Shown here: piece after piece, positions 35,651 through 47,334 of the stretch
Position numbering within the stretch: position 1 is the first letter of the stretch
How the letters are laid out: every line of letters begins with the position of its first letter
From: Sparassis latifolia
Lineage: Eukaryota; Basidiomycota; Agaricomycetes; Polyporales; Sparassidaceae
NCBI GenBank assembly: GCA_018466975.1
Contig: CM031559.1
Coordinates: 2,914,001 to 2,978,000 of the forward strand
Length of the DNA: 64,000 nt
Direction: 5' to 3'
Position numbers and translations under genes: made by a program
The notes under the pieces: model-generated
Told to the model about the DNA's origin: nothing
Database searches by the model: none
Seen by the model: the letters and a program-made list of their open reading frames with translations, nothing else

Positions 35651-35901
35651 CACAAGAAGCATGGCCCAGTATTTTTTGCGGAAAAACCTCTAGAAATGGT
35701 TAAAGCAAAGCACACAGAAAAACTCTGGAAAAAGAATAAAGTATTTCTCCAGGAAAAACCGTGATTCTCAGCTGCTGATTGGACAATCAACGTATTTCCC
35801 ACGAAAATTCATTATGCTTTCTTCAAAGTTTTTTCTCGTGCTTTACTTCATGAATTTTCTCAGGGTTTTTCCCTAAAAAATACTTGGCTATGCGTCTTGT
35901 G
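35651..35901. mobile_element. 251-bp palindromic MITE-like element
   Basis: The roughly 95-bp ends are inverted copies of each other with scattered mismatches: CACAAGAAGCATGGCCCAGT… at the left, and the equivalent ending …GCGTCTTGTG at the right. The trinucleotide GGA flanks both sides (35648-35650, 35902-35904), a possible 3-bp target duplication as in PIF/Harbinger elements. The interior is rich in GAAAAA/TTTTTC. Confidence 0.6.
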
Positions 35902-36273
35902 GGATGGACATACGCGCGCACTCAACGACCGGACCCAGCAGCATAAGGAGTTGAACGTTGAGGGCTGTTACAGAGTTATTATCAGTCAAGAACGGGCTCA
36001 CACGCACGATCCACCTTCAACTGGTCAGCAACCTGTTCGAGATGTCGATAAACGTTTGAACGTTTGAACAGAGGTCTCGCACTCGAGCAGATGCCGCAAC
36101 TTCAAGAGAGATATGACTCGGATCTATATCGATGTTCAACAAGCTTGTTCCCACGACCCGTCCCTCTGCGGTCACCGCTGCCTTTCACTGTCTGCATACA
36201 GTCCAAACCACTTTCCTCTGCCAGTCAACCTATCGACATGCGACTCTTCTGCAATGAAGTATTTCCGCAAACA

Positions 36274-36330
36274 GGATGCAACATAAATACGCCTACACAG
36301 ACATAAATAATCGATTGACCAGCGAATTCG
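36274..36330 (+). repeat. 57-bp direct repeat, copy 2
   Basis: Second copy of 35422-35478, just upstream of the kinase-like pseudogene G. Confidence 0.8.
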
Positions 36331-36339
36331 CCATCCTTG

Positions 36340-37707
36340 CTGCCCTATCTCAAATGGACCTCTTGAGCTTGCTGTCAAAACCAAGCACAGTACAAGGAGC
36401 CGGCCGAGCGTCTCTGCCGTCATGTAGAAGCCTCACACGAATACATCGAAAATGCCCGTCCGTACCCCTTAAAAATCGTCGAGCGCTGGTGTCCGTCAAG
36501 CTTCGCATAGAACAATATATCTTTTGAGTCTCACCTCTACCGGCATCGTGCGCTGCCCCAGATGATGTATTGCACAGCGTTTTAGGAAGCCCTCGCCGAC
36601 ATCATGATCACTTTGACAAATCCCCTCTGGATAGGAACGGCCGTGCGGGGGCAAGTTTGGCGAGCGACAATGAGGCTGGAAGGGTCATACCCTACTGCGA
36701 TCAAGTCCGCCACCGAATCGATGGTAGTGATCAAGATATTCCTGGAGAGCGCCTCAAGATATTTCTGGAGAGCGCCTTACTTCTCGATCGCCCCACTCGT
36801 GGATGAAATGGTATACGGGCGCTGAAATGGCACGGTCTGAGGCTGACGATTACCAACGTATGAGCGCTCTTCAGGGTACGATATGCTTTTGTTATACTTA
36901 GAATTCTGGCAACGACTGTCCGAGCGGGAAAGGAGATACCCTGGTCCTTCGGATGGTATCAAGGTCCGTTAGCTTGTCTCACCCTCTCGGTATTCATTTC
37001 TCACTCTTCTGTTGCAGGTACAACTCCCCCACGGCGAAATCGCTCTTGCCCATGTCATGGAGTTCGTCACCGGTCGGACTGCCGCGACGACGTCTGTCCG
37101 TACCGGGCCTCGAGACGAGGTCTCGCAAATAGTGAGCTTCGATGCCTTAACTATTGACTGCAGCGTGGTTCCACTCAAGCTGGAATATCACTAGATGGAC
37201 GGATGGTTGTCGTGCCTATACAAAACCACAAAACGTGGCATCGTAGTGCGCGACATCAGCGCCCGCAACATCCTCGCCCGCCGGGGCACCCCGCAGCCCG
37301 TCTTGTTCACCGAATTTGTGTTTGGGCGGAACTCCGGTGCTAGGTCTGCCGCATCGAACATCTCCAATTCTATGTCATCGTACGTACTACCTCGATATTT
37401 ATGACGTCGCCGATGTGATTCTACTGAATTTCATGTATGTTATAGTACCATCCTTTTACTTCGCCTGTTGGCGATCCCGATGGCGGACATCAATGCATGG
37501 CTGGAGGACCGCGCGTGCAAAGGCGCTCCGTTCGTGCAATTGTTCGCGTTCTATTCTACTCAATTTCCGCAGTGGTTTCAAGCTTTATCGGAGGTGCCCG
37601 AGGAAATTGTACGATATAATCCGGACGATATGGATCTCGACGTAGACTCTGGAGGCTCCCAAACGTATTCAGATCTTGTGCAATGTTGTTCTCGACTGTC
37701 TTTGTAA
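36340..37707 (+). pseudogene. Kinase-like copy G (type 2), 5' half decayed
   Basis: The N-terminal half is fragmented: YPLKIVERW near 36450, then ITLTNPLWIGTAVRGQVWRA at 36607-36666. VVIKIFLESA follows near 36724, with a 24-bp internal duplication of the LES segment. The second half is better kept. Exon 3 is VQLPHGEIALAHVMEFV (37018-37131, again 114 bp). Exon 4 has MDGWLSCLYKTTKRGIVVRD, then ISARN. The last part has WLEDRACKGAPFVQLFAFYS and ends at 37707 with an acidic stretch (NPDDMDLDVDSG). The DFG equivalent reads TEF instead of VDF, so the metal-binding Asp is gone. No clean acceptor for exon 5 is visible. It could still be transcribed, but it is not a working kinase. Confidence 0.8.
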
Positions 37708-38453
37708 TCCATTAATACCCGTTGAATGTCATCCACTGTAAAAGTTTCTACGCTACATGTTACCATCTGCGCGACCTCATTCCGAAAGGAAAGACGGGCG
37801 GTATAAGAGAGCCTCATGTGGGAGGGCTTGGGGGTATGCGTCGAGTATGACACTCCTGCGTTGTCTCCTTGCGGTGTGGTGCTTACGATACGCTCAGTCC
37901 AAGGGTCACTCAGGCATCAGGCCTCAGAGGCCTCAGGCCTCAGAGGCCTCAGGACCAGTCATTGGCCGCTCAAGTGTATCTAGTTCGTCCCTCGTCAATC
38001 AGCCGATCGGGCACATACCTCCGATCTGCATCCGGCCAAGGACTGTAGCCCAGCGCAGCCCCCCGCGTCGTCAATAATTGTGGATTCCAGAGGCAGCCAC
38101 TTGCCTGACAAGAATAGCCGAGAAATACAAAACCGACTCAGACCTCTCGAGAGCGGGCATGAATTGCAGAGGTCTGGAAGGAAAAATACGCAGTTGGTGG
38201 CAAAACCGCCGGAATGAACGGCATTCACAGCACATTCGGTGACTTCCAGCGGAGGCCGTGGGGACAGCTTCCACCGCGGGGCGGGCGCCAAACAGACGCT
38301 ATGTGCTTTCTCACCATGACATTCGACCTTCGAAAACCAACTTGTTCATCCTCATCTGCGTCAGAAGACTATACAGACACCTCTAAGGATGCAGCATTGA
38401 TGCAGCAAGTTATGAATGCAATCAAATGTACTGCTGATAGCTTTGAAGTGCCT
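37708..38453. other. Flank of the transposon nest; AGGCCTC repeats
   Basis: At 37916-37953 the palindromic motif CAGGCCTCAGAGGCCT repeats. A plus-strand stretch ending at the nest (RKPTCSSSSASEDYTDTSKD at about 38328-38387) may be coding DNA split by the insertion. No family recognised. Confidence 0.4.
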
Positions 38454-38714
38454 TATGAAGGGCCCCAGCGGACAAAATTATCCACTTTTCGTAGTAGTGT
38501 TTGGTCGACCAGACTCAGTTTTCGCTCGTCTCTTGCGTTTTCGCTGCACGTATCTCGGTTTCGGTTAGATCCGAACGTGACAGATGTCAACGCACTTGCC
38601 TTTCCGATAATTCATCCAGTCTTCAAGCTTCAAGCTTCAAGCCCAGTGAAAAATGCATATTCCAAGAACGAACCAAGACGCACCAGATCACGGCACGACT
38701 TGGACTATCGCAGG

Positions 38715-39264
38715 TAGTGCTCCGCAATTATGATTAAATACGCCACGAAGGCAAATAATAATATTATGTATTATTACTCGAAGACCTTAGCCAGATATCT
38801 AATGGTGGTCTAATATAATCTAAAGTATTCTATTATAATTCATTACAGTCACACCTTTTCAAAAGGGGTCAGTGCAGTATTATGTGAGCCCAAAATTGCC
38901 CTGGGAAGGTCCCCAGGTATGGATCATTGGACAATTTTCCTGATATTCAGAGTTTGGTGCCTGGAGGTGACCTTCTGACGAGGTAGGCTTACCTGATATG
39001 GAACATCACATTCCCTTCTATGGTATGTCCGGGCTCACATACGCTCCAGTCGGTTACGAGAATTTCCCACAAATAGCTGCAACTCTAAAGAACTGTTCCG
39101 AGCACAATTTCTTCAGATTCCTCCTAGAACTCCATCACGTGTCGTGTATTCCGAGTATGATTAAATAACATGTCCATATTGTAATATAATGGAATTATAT
39201 TTAATCATATTTTTAATTTAATTATAATTATAATAAATTATAATAATAATCTTGCGGAGCACTA
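38715..39264. mobile_element. 550-bp hAT-type non-autonomous element
   Basis: TIRs are TAGTGCTCCGCAA and its exact reverse complement at 39252-39264. The 8-bp duplication ATCGCAGG lies at 38707-38714 and 39265-39272. The related transposon copy 1 has an uninterrupted TTGCAGGAGG at the matching place. The interior is AT-rich with ATGATTAAATA-type motifs near both ends. The TAGTG start and 8-bp duplication are hAT-like. Confidence 0.93.
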
Positions 39265-39595
39265 ATCGCAGGAGGTCGAACCAGATCTCACCTGGTCAAA
39301 CACGTGTGAGAGATCTTGTGATTTGACGCGTCGATCCTGTACCATGTCCCGTCTGAATCGCGCTTTGCCCGATGTAAGGCCGCCATCTGTCGAATTTTGC
39401 CTGCACGCATGTCTTGATTAGCTATATACTGTACATTGCCCAGTGTACTCAGTGTGCTCGCACTTATAAGAATTATATCATCTCTTTGCACCCACGCCGA
39501 GCTCATCATGTGACAGAGACATGGACGCGTCTCGTGTCACTACTACGTCTGCGCTCTTGTCCTCCTGCATCCAGTCGCTCTTCCCTTCTCTGCCT

Positions 39596-39646
39596 CGACG
39601 TGACGGTCGTGCCGCACTCGAGCGCGCACAGCTGCCCGGAGGGAGA
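39596..39646 (+). pseudogene. kre33 (fragment): Captured Kre33 fragment, 5' piece
   Basis: Encodes [16 protein letters not shown], the counterpart of the MVMPRSSAHSCPHP piece in transposon copy 1. It is broken off where the antisense PdxS fragment starts. Confidence 0.6.
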
Positions 39647-39654
39647 GTAGGCAC

Positions 39655-40058
39655 CTGCGCCTCCACAAAGTGTCCTATGCATACCTTGGCTATGACGGGG
39701 ATAGTCACGTCATCGACGATTTCTTTGATGAGATGGGGATCACTCTGTGACATTCGATGAGTGCATCATGCACAGGTGAGCGAGAGGGACTGACCATGCG
39801 TGTGATGCCACCTTCTCTCCTGATGTCAGCGGGAACTCGCTCGAGAGCCATGACGGCGCACGGGCCAGCCTCCTCAGCTATGCGTGCCTGGGGGAAGGTA
39901 AGTGCATATAGTCAAGTACACTGAAGAGCATTGTGCCTGTTCTGTGTTGATGACATCCATGATGACTCCACCCTGTGCATTATGGTGATATGAGCATCAC
40001 TGGGCCACATGCATGGCTGAGGACACACCTTGAGCATCTGTGCAAGACCGGATTTGAC
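39655..40058 (-). pseudogene. pdx1/SNZ (fragment): Captured PdxS/SNZ fragment, four exons
   Basis: On the minus strand: exon 40058-40029 (VKSGLAQMLK), exon 39972-39937 (GGVIMDVINTEQ), exon 39887-39795 ([20 protein letters not shown]… GGITRM), exon 39744-39655 ([20 protein letters not shown]… GHFVEAQ). These are consecutive pieces of the pyridoxal-5'-phosphate synthase subunit PdxS (SNZ/PDX1). The GVIMDV Asp and the conserved GHFVEAQ are present. All three introns are intact GT..AG and the 249 coding bases have no stop. A GTFG just upstream near 40130 hints at more of the 5' end. The rest of the gene is missing, so no working enzyme is made. Confidence 0.88.
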
Positions 40059-40229
40059 CTGCGGGGCATGGTGGAGATGTGAGTACATGCACGAAGAACA
40101 GAAGACAAGGAGCGCATGCCGAAGGTGCCCAGGGAGCTGTTCCCATCCTTTTGTGAGGAGCGGGTGGGTAATATGAGGGGCATTCCCGAGGGATTGCCTA
40201 TGCTGTGGGGGACGGGCGGAGTGCCGATG

Positions 40230-40440
40230 CCGGAGGTGGACTTATTCTGATCCTGACGCTATTGACAAGGTACGTGGCCGTGCATTGTATCAGCAAGGAC
40301 ACATTGTGACAGTCTGCCACCACTGCTGCAGGGGCTCGCAGAGTGCAAGTCAAAGATGCTCGATTACCTCAGTGTTTCGTATTGACTGACACCGCAGCTT
40401 CTGAGGTATGGTGTCGCCGGCGTGTTCACAGCATGTCCTA
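40230..40440 (+). pseudogene. kre33 (fragment): Captured Kre33 fragment, 3' piece
   Basis: Matches 4415-4680 of transposon copy 1, including the degraded equivalent of PLLQGLTECKPEMLN near 40325. More mutated than copy 1. Confidence 0.7.
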
Positions 40441-43400
40441 GGCACTGTTATCTCATTCTTTATCTATGCTACGACACATATTCACCAACTCCACTTATAT
40501 TACAGGTGTTGGGGAGCATCCAGGTGTGAAAATGGGGATGACGGTGAATGCAAGGAGGCCTGCAGCTTTGTGTGGGAGAGTGTGGATTTGCGTGCCAGTG
40601 CGCGGGTGTGGGTACGTGTGCAGGCAGGGGGGTGGGCATGCGCGTGCGTGCAGGGGTGCGTAGTTGCGAGGGCGGGGGTACTGGCAGGGGCAGGGGCAGG
40701 GGTGGGGGCGGGAGCAGGAGGGGGAGCAGGGGCGAGAGCAGGAGGGGGAGTGGGGGCGGGAGCAGGAGGGGGAGCGGGGGCGGGAGCAGGAGGGGGAGCG
40801 GGGGCGATGGCGAGAGCGAGAGCGGGGGCGTGAGCGGAGCAGGTCAAAGTAGATCACGCGATGTTGCAGGAGCTCGCACGATGGCGAGGGTGCTCACACG
40901 ATGTCGAGTGTAGTCACAGTGTATTAAATCACGACAATACAATTATTATACAGCGGCTTAATATTCGAGTAGGTGCGAAATGCCTTGATTCTCCCGCTTG
41001 GCACTGTGCTAGCCTGCGACCACGTTTGATTGGGCTCGCTCAAGATCGCATATAGTCCAAATTCTCGCGGCTGGTCGCAGCTGGTCACAGCCACGACCTC
41101 GTGCGACTTGCTGCGATCTCGCAAGATGCATTTTCCACTGGGCTTCAAGGCTGTACCTGCGGGACATACTGCGCTTGTCTTCGTCTCTGTCACCACTGAG
41201 CTGTCGTTATTTGTCGCAGTGATCTGATATCTACGGCACTGCAGTTGGATTAGATAACTAAGATTCTTGGTACTCATACCACAATTTTGGAGTCTCATAG
41301 CCTTTTCAGTAGTCGGCTTGAAAAGCAAATTAATGTCTAAGGTCGAGGACTCTACACGTTATAAGCAATCTGCCTATTGCTTGAATTGAAATGAGTAACA
41401 CTCTTTGATGTTCAAGTGAGTAGTTTCTTCTAGTACCCACGTCAATATCACACCCAGTGAATTCGAGCAGCGCTGCTCGATGCCATGCAGCGCTCGTGGT
41501 TGAATGTGTATTTCTTTGGGGAAAAGGTTCAATCATACCTAAGGCTAGATCAGTTCTCTACTCAGCCTGCCATGACTAGAGGTGAGTTTTGAGAGAAGGT
41601 CATAGCCATAGCTCCGTACAATACTGAGTGACTTCTGACCATGGTACACACAAATCTGTCTTCATATCATAAGATATAAATGTCTCTTTCTGCTATACAT
41701 CTTCCAGTGTAATAGCACCTAGTCTACTGAAATAGTCTTATGATAACTCTAGATGGCGGGGTCTTGAGTCCGAGTCGCTTGAGCGTCCGCCGCAGTGTGC
41801 ACCCGCGCACCGTGCAACTTCTAAGTTTCCCCCATGAGCATACATGCTTCAGTGAATATAGAAAGAGATTATTTTCGACCCATCTACCACCGGCCCCCAA
41901 CACTGCACACACGTGCTAATGGATCCTCGTGCATACACAGCACCTGCCCCTCACGGAAGCAGTGTAAATGCTCAACAAGCTTGTTGTCCATGCCATCAAA
42001 TTATCGCACGCTAATGCGCTGCTCGCAGAATCCGATGTCGTGATGTGCCGCGATGCAAATGCGCCGACGTGCTCACCTTGTACACACAATGCGTCGCGCA
42101 CGCCGCATGCGTTGGTATACCCGGCCGGTGCATACTAAGCCAGTGGTGCAGTCCGTGGGTGATGGACTGATGTGTGCCATACGTGGGTCAGTACTGTGCA
42201 GGTGGCAGGCCCATTAAGTATCAGCTGCAAGACATGGTACCTCAAAAAACTCACCTTTACGTGCAATGCAACGGCTCACATTCAAAGTAACTGCATTGAC
42301 CTGCCAGCAGGGATGCTGGTGGACCTGCCATTCCCACGTAGGAGTCTGACAGTGCATGATTAATACAGGTGTTCCTCCAGGGCTGGGAGTTGCGGTGGTG
42401 TTCTCGGGGAGGGACCATACCATAGTATATCTGTGTTTGCAGAATTACATAAATGCAACAGTGCATAATCTCGCACCTTCAATGTTTCAACACCTGAGAG
42501 GAATGCGTGTGCATAACAGATTTGCACCAGTGTCCACACGAGTTCAAAATGTGATATCCAAGTAAAAATGTAGATATATATCAAATATACATTACCTAAA
42601 GGACCACCTTGAAAAGTATAATCAGCTGAGAAGACAACATGGAACCCAGAGACAAGTGCCGCAGGCCAGCAAGAAACAGTGGAGAAATGGACGACCGTGC
42701 TATAGCCTAGGTGCCACTACACAGTGACATCTGTCACATTCAGATCTAACCGAAAATGAGGTATGTGCTGTGAAAACGCGACCAACGAACCACAATTGAA
42801 GTCGGCACGGCGAAAATGGAGTCAAGGCGTCCAAACCCTACTGCAAAAGCCAACTAGGTCACTAGAAATCCATTTTCTTTTTGTCCGGCCAGGCATTGAA
42901 AGTGCCTGGCCGGACAAAAAGAAAATGGATTTCTAGTGACCTAGTTGGCTTTTGCAGTAGGGTTTGGACGCCTTGACTCCATTTTCGCCGTGCCGACTTC
43001 AATTGTGGTTCGTCGGTCGTGTTTTCACAGCACATATCTCGTTTTCGGTTAGATCCGAATGTGACAGATGTCACTATGTAGTGGCACCTGCCGTCCATTT
43101 CTCCACTGTTTCTCCCGATGACTTGCTGGCCTGTGGCACTTGTCTCTGGGTTCCATGTTGTGTTCTCAGCTGATTATACTTTTCAAGGTGATCCCTTAGG
43201 TAATGTATATTTGATATATATCTACATTTTCACTTGGATATCACATTTTGAACTCATGTACATTGGACACTGGTGTGAATCTGTTATGCACACGCGTTCC
43301 TCTCAGGTGTCGAAACATTGAAGGTGCGAGATTATGCACTGTTGCATTTATGTAATTCTGCAGACACAGATATACTATGATATGGTCCCTCCCTGAGAAC

Positions 43401-44816
43401 ACCCCCGCAACTCTCAGCCCTGGAGGAACACCTGTATCAATGCACTGTCAGACTCCTACGTGGGAATGGCAGGTCCACCAGCATCCCTGCTGGCAGGTCG
43501 ACGCAGTCACTTCGAATGTGAGCCGTTACATCGCACGTAGAGGTGCGTTTTTTGAGGTACCATGTCTTGCTCCAGCTGATACTTGATGGGCCTGCCACCT
43601 GCACAGTACTCGACCCACGTATGGCACACGTCAGTCCATCACCACGGACTGCGCCACTGGCTTAGTATGCACTGGCCGGGTATACAAACGCATGCGGCGT
43701 GCGCGACGCATCGTATGTACGAGGTGAGCATGTCGGTGCATTTGCATCGCAGTGCATCGCGACATTGGAATCTGCGAGCAGCGCATTAGCGTGCGATGAT
43801 TTGATGGTGTGGACAACAAGCTTGTCGAGTATTTACACTGCTTCCGTGAGGGGTAGGTGCTGTGTATGCACGAGGATCCATTAGTACGTGTGCTAGCAGT
43901 GTGTGCAGTGTTGGGGGACGGTGGTAGATGGGTCTAAAATGATCTCTTTCTATATTCACCAAGCATGTATGCTCATGGTGGAAACTTAGAAGTTGCATGG
44001 TGCGCAGGCCCATGCTACGGCGGACGCTCGAGCGACTCGGACTCAAGACCCCGCCATCTAGAGTTATCATAAGACTATTTCAATAGACTGGGCGCTATTA
44101 CACTGGAAGATGTATAGCAGAAAGAGACATTTATATCTTATGATATGAAGACAGATTTGTGTGCACCATGGTCAGAAGTCACTCAATGGTACGGAGCTAT
44201 GACCTTCTCTCAAAACTCACCTCTAGTCATGACAGGCTGAGTAGAGAACTAATCTAGCCTTAGGTATGATTGAACCTTTTCCCCAAAGAAATACACATTC
44301 AACCACGAGCGCTGCTTGAATTCACTGAGTGTGATATCGACGTGGCTACTAGAAGAAACTACTTACTTGAACATCAAAGAGTGTTACTCATTTTAATGCA
44401 ATAGGTAGATTGCTTATAATGCGTAGAATCCTCAACCTTAGACATTAATATGCTTTTCAAGCTGACTACTGGAAAGGCTACGAGACTCTGAAATCGTGTG
44501 AGTACCAAGAATCTTAGTTATCTAATCCAACTGCAGTGCCGTAGATATCAGATTACTGCGACAAATAATGACAGCTCAGTGGTGAGAGAGACGAAGACAA
44601 GCACAGTATGTCCTGCAGGTACAGCCTTGAAGCTTGAAGCTTGAAGACTGGGTGAATTCTCAGAAAGGCAAGCGCATTGACATCTGTCACGTTCAGATCT
44701 AACCGAAACCGAGATACGTGCAGCGAAAACACAAGAGACGAGCGAAAATGGAGTCTGGTCAACCAAACACTACTACGAAAAGTGGATAATTTTGTCCGCT
44801 GGGGCCCTTCATAGAT

Positions 44817-46260
44817 AGCAGGATTATGAACGATAAGCTCGTCCGTTTCTTGCTACTTGGAGTGAGACCTATTTTTTGCCTGCCTACGTTGATGCTGTTT
44901 TAGCTTCTCTGCTACAGTTAGATAGAGTACCTTTTAAAGCTTCACTTCAAGAGGCCGTGGAAATGTCTAACATCAAGCTTCTATGCTACTCTCAATCCCG
45001 ATCATGACCGCGATGTACAGACTCCATCCTGTATTTTTCCATTTTCACTAGTATCATATACTAAGTCTGTACAGCGATGTTTTTCTCATTGCGATAGTGC
45101 GTCTCGAAGGCACCCTCTGTCTTACATGTGTGTGATCGACCGCGATCCTACGCCCCACAACTTGCATGTAGGTGCATCCTCCTCACACCGTGCATTGGTA
45201 CATTACTCGAGTTGTGGCAGTCGCAAGGGTATGCAGTCGATCCAATCATGTGGCGTTGGGTTCCGGTTGTTTTGCTTCAAATTGGTAGTCCTACATCTAT
45301 TTTGTCGCTGCAGTGTAGCGATCCATCGTCTAAGCTGAAGGCGATCCTCTACTGGAATCCAGTTCACTGCACTCCCTCCACTGTCCGCTGTGTTATTGAT
45401 TTCGTCTCTCGGACGTGATTGTTTCAGAACTCGACCGACTTGTCTCTGATGATCTGGTTTGAGGTACGTCCATAATCATTGCGATTTGGACACAGTAGCT
45501 GATGCCTACATTCTCTTAATATGACTTGCTGATGGAATTACCCAGTTTATCAGTGTCCACAAGTCGCTCTCACTGCCTTTCATCGAGTACAACAAGCAGC
45601 TCAGCGGATCATTGAGTTGCCCTCTGTCATTCGGTGCCAATCCCCATTACATCATAGCAGCATTCCATGAATTGGTGAACCCATGGGTTGCCAGGCAATT
45701 GTGCAAGGCCTTCATCATGTTAAAAATTTGGCTTTGGATCCTGGCTCTTTTGAACAAATGTTGCAGATTATTGTGAGTTAATCTCGTTCAGGATCAAAAA
45801 AACCACCAGAATGGTGCTTCCTGCTTCCCTCCATCACAATCTGATGTGTTAGTTAATGCTATTCTATCCCATAGCTCTCAGTAGCAAGGCCGGGCATTTA
45901 ATTTTTTCATGTTGCATGGCCATCTGACATGCAATTCCCTCTGTCCAGATGGTACATTCTATTACGATATATCTCGGAGTCTCCGCTATGTTTGAAACAC
46001 TTTGTATGATACGCGTGTAGCCCTTCAAGGTCCATTTCACTTTAGTGCTCAGAGCACTAGACGCTTTCACGTTGTACCTTCAAGTTTCTACAATACATTC
46101 CAGCGTCATCTTAGGAGCGCCACATGTATTCTACCTCCCACACTAACCCGGACTGACCTCATGAACACGCATGCTCTGCGCATGTGCCTCAACCTTATAC
46201 TTTGTACATTAATCATGACATTGCGAATTTCTAACCTTTCATCTTAGCCAGGTGGATCTC
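44817..46260. other. No gene recognised
   Basis: Right flank of the transposon nest. A plus-strand frame at about 45128-45418 (DPIMWRWVPVVLLQIGSPTS) and another near 45545-45720 (FISVHKSLSLPFIEYNKQLS) look weakly coding but match nothing I know. They may be decayed gene or transposon remains. Confidence 0.4.
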
Positions 46261-46269
46261 CACACTGAA

Positions 46270-46800
46270 CTACGGATGGTGGGTCCGTATCCTTTCTTCC
46301 TTCCCAAGACGATGCCACTATTCATCCGAGGTCGCTCACTATCTCCGCATCCCCCATCAATCTGCTTTACGCTGACATCGTGCTCTTCCAGATGTCCCTG
46401 GAATAGTCCTTCCCCTCACACCAATGCCTTCTGGCCCACTCGACGAGTTATACCCTTCAGCTGAGAATTCATGCGCAATTTCCATTCATATCATCCTGAT
46501 CGTCATACAAGGTGTTGACATCCTGTCTAGCCCTCTATCGCCATTTTTCATCGTTGCAGCTTTCATCGCGTACTCTGGCACCATCCTGATCATCGTGTAT
46601 GCGATCTGCTTCCTTTCGAACAAGGGTGTAAGTGGGGAGTTTGTGTTTAGCGATGAACATTTGCTGGAAGGATATGAGAAGAGGGACAGGTGAGTCTGGG
46701 TATTTGTGAACAATCTCGCCATTGGGTACTAAGCACAGTGTCTAACACTTGTCTAGCACATGGCTGCTGTTCAGCCTATCTGCTTCATTTCCATCCGCAT
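46270..46800 (+). pseudogene. Relic of the membrane-anchored lipase-like gene
   Basis: The plus strand encodes GPLDELYPSAEN, HIILIVIQGVDILSSPLSPF, IAYSGTILIIVYAICFLSNK and FVFSDEHLLEGYEKRD. These are nearly identical to exon 1 of the lipase-like gene at the right window end (63706 onward). A TGA interrupts just before VWVFVN (46691), and a weak trace of exon 2 follows near 46760. The catalytic exon is absent. It is a 5' fragment duplicated about 17 kb away from its relatives. Confidence 0.85.
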
Positions 46801-47334
46801 CGATCACGTACGAGATGAATCTCTAATCCCTCCGGCGCGGAGAACACTTTGTAGCAGGAGGTTGGCATGGGTATGGGCGCATCACTGTCCCGAAAAATAG
46901 AAGGGTCTTCTCACTAGGAGTGAGATCCAGAGTGCGAATTGTGAGCAATGATGAGCATGAACTTGTAGGAAAAGAAAGCAGTTCATGTGGGAGGACACAA
47001 ATTTCGAGGTGACACATATGTGCAAGGAGAAGGGTAACCCGCGGAGGGCTCTACATCATTTATCAGTGATCATAATCTCCGCCATAATGGAACACAGTAT
47101 AAGTAATCAAACCTCTAATCCGGTGCACTACAGCCAATCCTTCCACAACCATACAAATTATCTGATGTACCAATAGCAATGCCTGCATTCACACAAACAA
47201 ATGTTGGCTCAGATGAGACAGAGCTTGCATTGAGCGAGTAGCAGCAGCAACAGCAACAGTAATGACACATCACTCATAAACTAGTGCCAAATGAGGCAGC
47301 ATAATGTGCAATGCAAGGAGGAAAAACACATCCA
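46801..47334. other. No gene recognised
   Basis: Non-coding stretch between the lipase relic and the truncated kinase-like gene H. It includes a short CAGCAG/CAACAG run near 47240-47262. Confidence 0.45.

Larger units (their letters stand above)
38642..41142. mobile_element. Gene-capturing TIR transposon, copy 2 (7-bp target duplication)
   Basis: Same CCCAGTG…CACTGGG ends as the element at 3464-5352, here flanked by CTTCAAG (38635-38641 and 41143-41149). The right arm of the surrounding palindrome has the same sequence with a single CTTCAAG and no insert, an internal empty-site control. It carries the same Kre33 pieces and G-rich repeat as copy 1, plus an antisense PdxS fragment not present there. 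It contains the 550-bp hAT-type element at 38715-39264. Confidence 0.92.
38456..44811. mobile_element. Inverted dimer of a 1.9-kb TIR element, carrying nested insertions
   Basis: Outer ends are inverted repeats beginning TGAAGGGCCCCAGCGGACAA, about 185 bp long, flanked by TA (38454-38455, 44812-44813). The right arm (42903-44811) is the reverse complement of the left arm (38456-38641 joined to 41150-42895). A 7-nt spacer separates them (42896-42902). Each arm also ends inside with a related inverted terminus (TGCCTGGCCGGACAAAA), so the structure reads as two complete elements head to head. No transposase recognised. The left arm is interrupted by the 2.5-kb element at 38642-41142. Confidence 0.85.

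Noticed and set aside
38456..44811. LTR retrotransposon interpretation of the long repeats
   Set aside because: The repeats are inverted, not direct, and no gag/pol motifs are present.
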